Of a stretch of DNA of 64,000 nt, positions 62,392-64,000 are shown in pieces. The stretch is from NCBI GenBank assembly GCA_902616675.1, contig CACMTV010000002.1:62001-126000 (forward strand). Reading direction: 5' to 3'. The notes under the pieces are model-generated. The model saw only the letters and a list, made by a program, of their open reading frames with translations. It searched no databases and was not told the DNA's origin. A program made the position numbers and the translations under genes. Origin of the DNA: an uncultured Pelagibacteraceae bacterium (GTDB lineage: Bacteria; Pseudomonadota; Alphaproteobacteria; Pelagibacterales; Pelagibacteraceae). Positions within the stretch are counted from its first letter, which is position 1, and every line of letters starts with the position of its first letter.

Positions 62392-63784
62392 AAAAATAAA
62401 AAAAAATAAACCAAAGAAAAAATTCAAATTAATATCTTTAAAACCTGAAAAAGTTAATTATGACAAAGTCCGTCATGAAACTTCGGTTGATCAGTCTGAT
62501 AGGCAAGTTCCTTATAATCTTAGACAAAGCGGACCAACTAAAGTTGAAATGTTAATTTCTACAAGAGTAAGAAAATCTCCTTATTGGCACTTGTCAATGA
62601 AAGCAGGTTGCTGGAGAGCTACTGTATACAATAGAATTTATCATCCAAGAGGTTACGTAAGACCTGAAAAGGGAGGAGCAATGGTTGAGTATGCAGCAAT
62701 AAAAAACCACGTAACAATGTGGAACGTTGCTGTTGAAAGACAAATAAGAGTTAAAGGACCAGATGCAGAAAAATTTGTTGATTATGTAATAACTAGAGAC
62801 GCAACAAAAATCTCAACAATGAGAGGTCGTTATGTAATATTATGTAATTATAAAGGTGGGGTTTTAAATGATCCTGTATTATTAAGAGTTGCTGATGATG
62901 AATTTTGGTTTAGTTTATCAGACTCCGACATAGGTCTTTATTTACAGGGAGTAAACGCAGATAAAAGGTTTAATGTTGAAATAGATGAAATTGATGCATG
63001 TCCAGTTCAAATTCAGGGTCCTAAATCAAAAGCTTTGATGAAAGACTTAGCAGGTGATCAAGTTGATTTTGATAATATGCCTTTCTATGGTTTAGCTGAA
63101 GCAAAAATAGGTGGTCGTAGTTGTGTTATTTCTCAATCAGGTTTTTCTGGAGAAGCTGGTTATGAAATTTATTTAAGAAATGCTACTTTGTATGCTGAAG
63201 ATATGTGGAATGCAGTTTTAAAAGCAGGAAAAAAACATAAGCTTATGGTTATTGCACCTGCTCATCACAGACGTATCCAAGCTGGAATTCTTTCATGGGG
63301 ACAAGATTTAGATCATGAAACTAATCCATTTCAATGTAATTTAGGTTATCAAGTTTCTTTATCTGGAAAAGGTGTATGGGAAAAGAAAACTGATTACATC
63401 GGCAAAGAAGCGTTAGAAAAAATGAGAGATCAATTAAGAAACGGAGATAAACCTTATAAGTTACAATTGGTTGGTTTAGAGCTCGGGGGCAAACCCATAG
63501 ATGATTATGCTAATGATTTTTATTTAATTTCTAATAGCGATGGAGGTAAACCAGTTGGTTATGTAACATCTCCGTGGTACCATCCAGAAAAGGGAACAAA
63601 TATAGCTATGGGATATGTTCCTTACGAAGGACATTTAAGTGCAACAGGTTTTCCGATAGGTAATTTAGGTAAAAAATATAAGGTGCACTTACCAAAGAAA
63701 TACTCAAGTAAAGCAGTAGATGCTGTTGTAGTTAAAATTCCATTTACTCAGTCATTTAATGCTAATACTAGAGAAGTCTCTTAG
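62375..63784 (+). CDS. GcvT/DmdA-family tetrahydrofolate-dependent methyltransferase, substrate unknown
   Basis: 469 residues. A Lys-rich N-terminal extension (about residues 1-25) precedes the aminomethyltransferase fold: RKSPYWHLS, TVYNRIYHPRGY, WNVAVERQIRVKGPDAEKF, GGVLNDPVLLRVADDEFWFSLSDSD and FSGEAGYEIYL follow the order seen in dimethylsulfoniopropionate demethylase DmdA. A GcvT C-terminal barrel closes it. It would move a methyl or one-carbon group from a small methylated compound to THF. Length and the extra N terminus differ from DmdA (about 370), so I do not call it DmdA. The MetF-like partner overlaps it. Confidence 0.78.
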   Translation: MPKKNKKIKKNKPKKKFKLISLKPEKVNYDKVRHETSVDQSDRQVPYNLRQSGPTKVEMLISTRVRKSPYWHLSMKAGCWRATVYNRIYHPRGYVRPEKGGAMVEYAAIKNHVTMWNVAVERQIRVKGPDAEKFVDYVITRDATKISTMRGRYVILCNYKGGVLNDPVLLRVADDEFWFSLSDSDIGLYLQGVNADKRFNVEIDEIDACPVQIQGPKSKALMKDLAGDQVDFDNMPFYGLAEAKIGGRSCVISQSGFSGEAGYEIYLRNATLYAEDMWNAVLKAGKKHKLMVIAPAHHRRIQAGILSWGQDLDHETNPFQCNLGYQVSLSGKGVWEKKTDYIGKEALEKMRDQLRNGDKPYKLQLVGLELGGKPIDDYANDFYLISNSDGGKPVGYVTSPWYHPEKGTNIAMGYVPYEGHLSATGFPIGNLGKKYKVHLPKKYSSKAVDAVVVKIPFTQSFNANTREVS

Positions 63785-63785
63785 A

Positions 63786-63862
63786 GCGCCCTTAGCTCAG
63801 TTGGATAGAGCATCGGTTTTCTAAACCGAGGGTCGTAGGTTCGAATCCTTCAGGGCGCGCCA
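63786..63862 (+). tRNA. tRNA-Arg (anticodon TCT)
   Basis: 77 bases with CCA encoded. Acceptor arms GCGCCCT (63786-63792) and AGGGCGC (63852-63858) pair completely; the anticodon stem TCGGT/ACCGA encloses loop TTTCTAA with anticodon TCT. T-loop GGTTCGAATCC is present. Reads AGA/AGG, the main arginine codons here. It begins 2 bases after the preceding stop and ends 5 bases before an ATG. Confidence 0.97.
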
Positions 63863-63867
63863 CTAAA

Positions 63868-64000
63868 ATGAAAAAAAAACTTTATTTTGGAAGAGTTAAA
63901 TCAAGGAAAATTTCAAAAATTAAACAGCACAACTTTAAATATTTTCAAAAAAAAAATAATATTAATAAACTTAATTTAAAAAAAAAGCTGATATTAGAAA
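63868..64000 (+). CDS. Start of a CDS, possibly tRNA (guanine-N7)-methyltransferase (3' end outside window)
   Basis: ATG 63868 opens a frame to the window end: 44 complete codons, MKKKLYFGRVKSRKISKIKQ and onward, very Lys/Asn-rich. The FGRxxSRKIS stretch resembles the N terminus of TrmB (FGRRxGRKL), but too little is visible to be sure. It starts exactly 5 bases after the CCA of tRNA-Arg, so it is probably transcribed with it. Confidence 0.45.
   Translation, partial: MKKKLYFGRVKSRKISKIKQHNFKYFQKKNNINKLNLKKKLILE

Noticed and set aside
1..64000. CRISPR arrays, insertion sequences, prophage or integrase genes
   Set aside because: No regularly spaced repeats, transposase motifs or phage structural proteins were seen on either strand.

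Overview
This window is very AT-rich and almost entirely coding. Genes abut or overlap by a few bases, leaders are very short, and only one gap exceeds 300 bases. There are no insertion sequences, phage genes or CRISPR arrays. Gene content and style (glpSTPQUV-type glycerol importer, proXW, znuABC-zur, fbpABC, a DmdA-like demethylase next to a MetF-like protein, strong Lys/Asn/Ile codon bias) point to a streamlined marine alphaproteobacterium of the SAR11/Pelagibacterales type. The taxonomic call is an inference from style and content.

Layout. 1-2005: methylthioadenosine handling (end of mtnA, a class II aldolase) beside a fused SpeD-SpeE polyamine enzyme that would produce methylthioadenosine. 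2071-12881: nitrilase-family amidase, DUF6165 protein, two glycosyltransferases, redoxin, gamma-carbonic anhydrase, flavin oxidase, beta-hydroxyacid dehydrogenase, MFS transporter, rpoZ, dusA, TauE-like exporter, phosphohexomutase. 13070-16671: nrdA-nrdB behind two NrdR-like boxes, then a methyltransferase. 16672-19992 (minus): 2-methylcitrate cycle pair prpC/prpB, LysE exporter, HAD phosphatase. 20064-29074 (plus): a stand-alone GlmU acetyltransferase domain, glmS, class II DAHP synthase, nadE, cysS, cimA, trmJ, rpsD. 29075-36267 (minus): a tight operon-like run sfsA-map-purB-purC-purS-purQ-purL-bolA-grxD. 36283-44535 (plus): cinA-like gene, two glycosyltransferases, FAH-family hydrolase, tRNA-Leu, nadK, trkH, gpsA-like gene, glpK. 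44633-51579: glycerol ABC importer with an internal terminator, then gap.

51576-54800: a small unrecognised protein and the zinc-uptake regulon, with znuA divergent from znuC-znuB-zur around two tandem Zur-like palindromes. 54902-57568: betaine-type SBP and permease without an adjacent ATPase, then a BASS-family symporter preceded by another palindrome. 57597-61641: a 300-base non-coding stretch with two Fur-like boxes and the ferric-iron importer fbpABC. 61654-64000: MetF-like and DmdA/GcvT-like pair, tRNA-Arg, and the start of a further gene.

The genes are mostly housekeeping plus high-affinity scavenging of glycerol or a related polyol, zinc, iron and methylated osmolytes. The most interesting points are the compact MTA/polyamine unit, the split GlmU, the MetF/DmdA-like pair of unknown substrate, the recognisable Zur, Fur and NrdR operators, and two protein genes that each start exactly 5 nt after the CCA of a tRNA. 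I could run no database search, so family names come from recognised motifs and protein layout.
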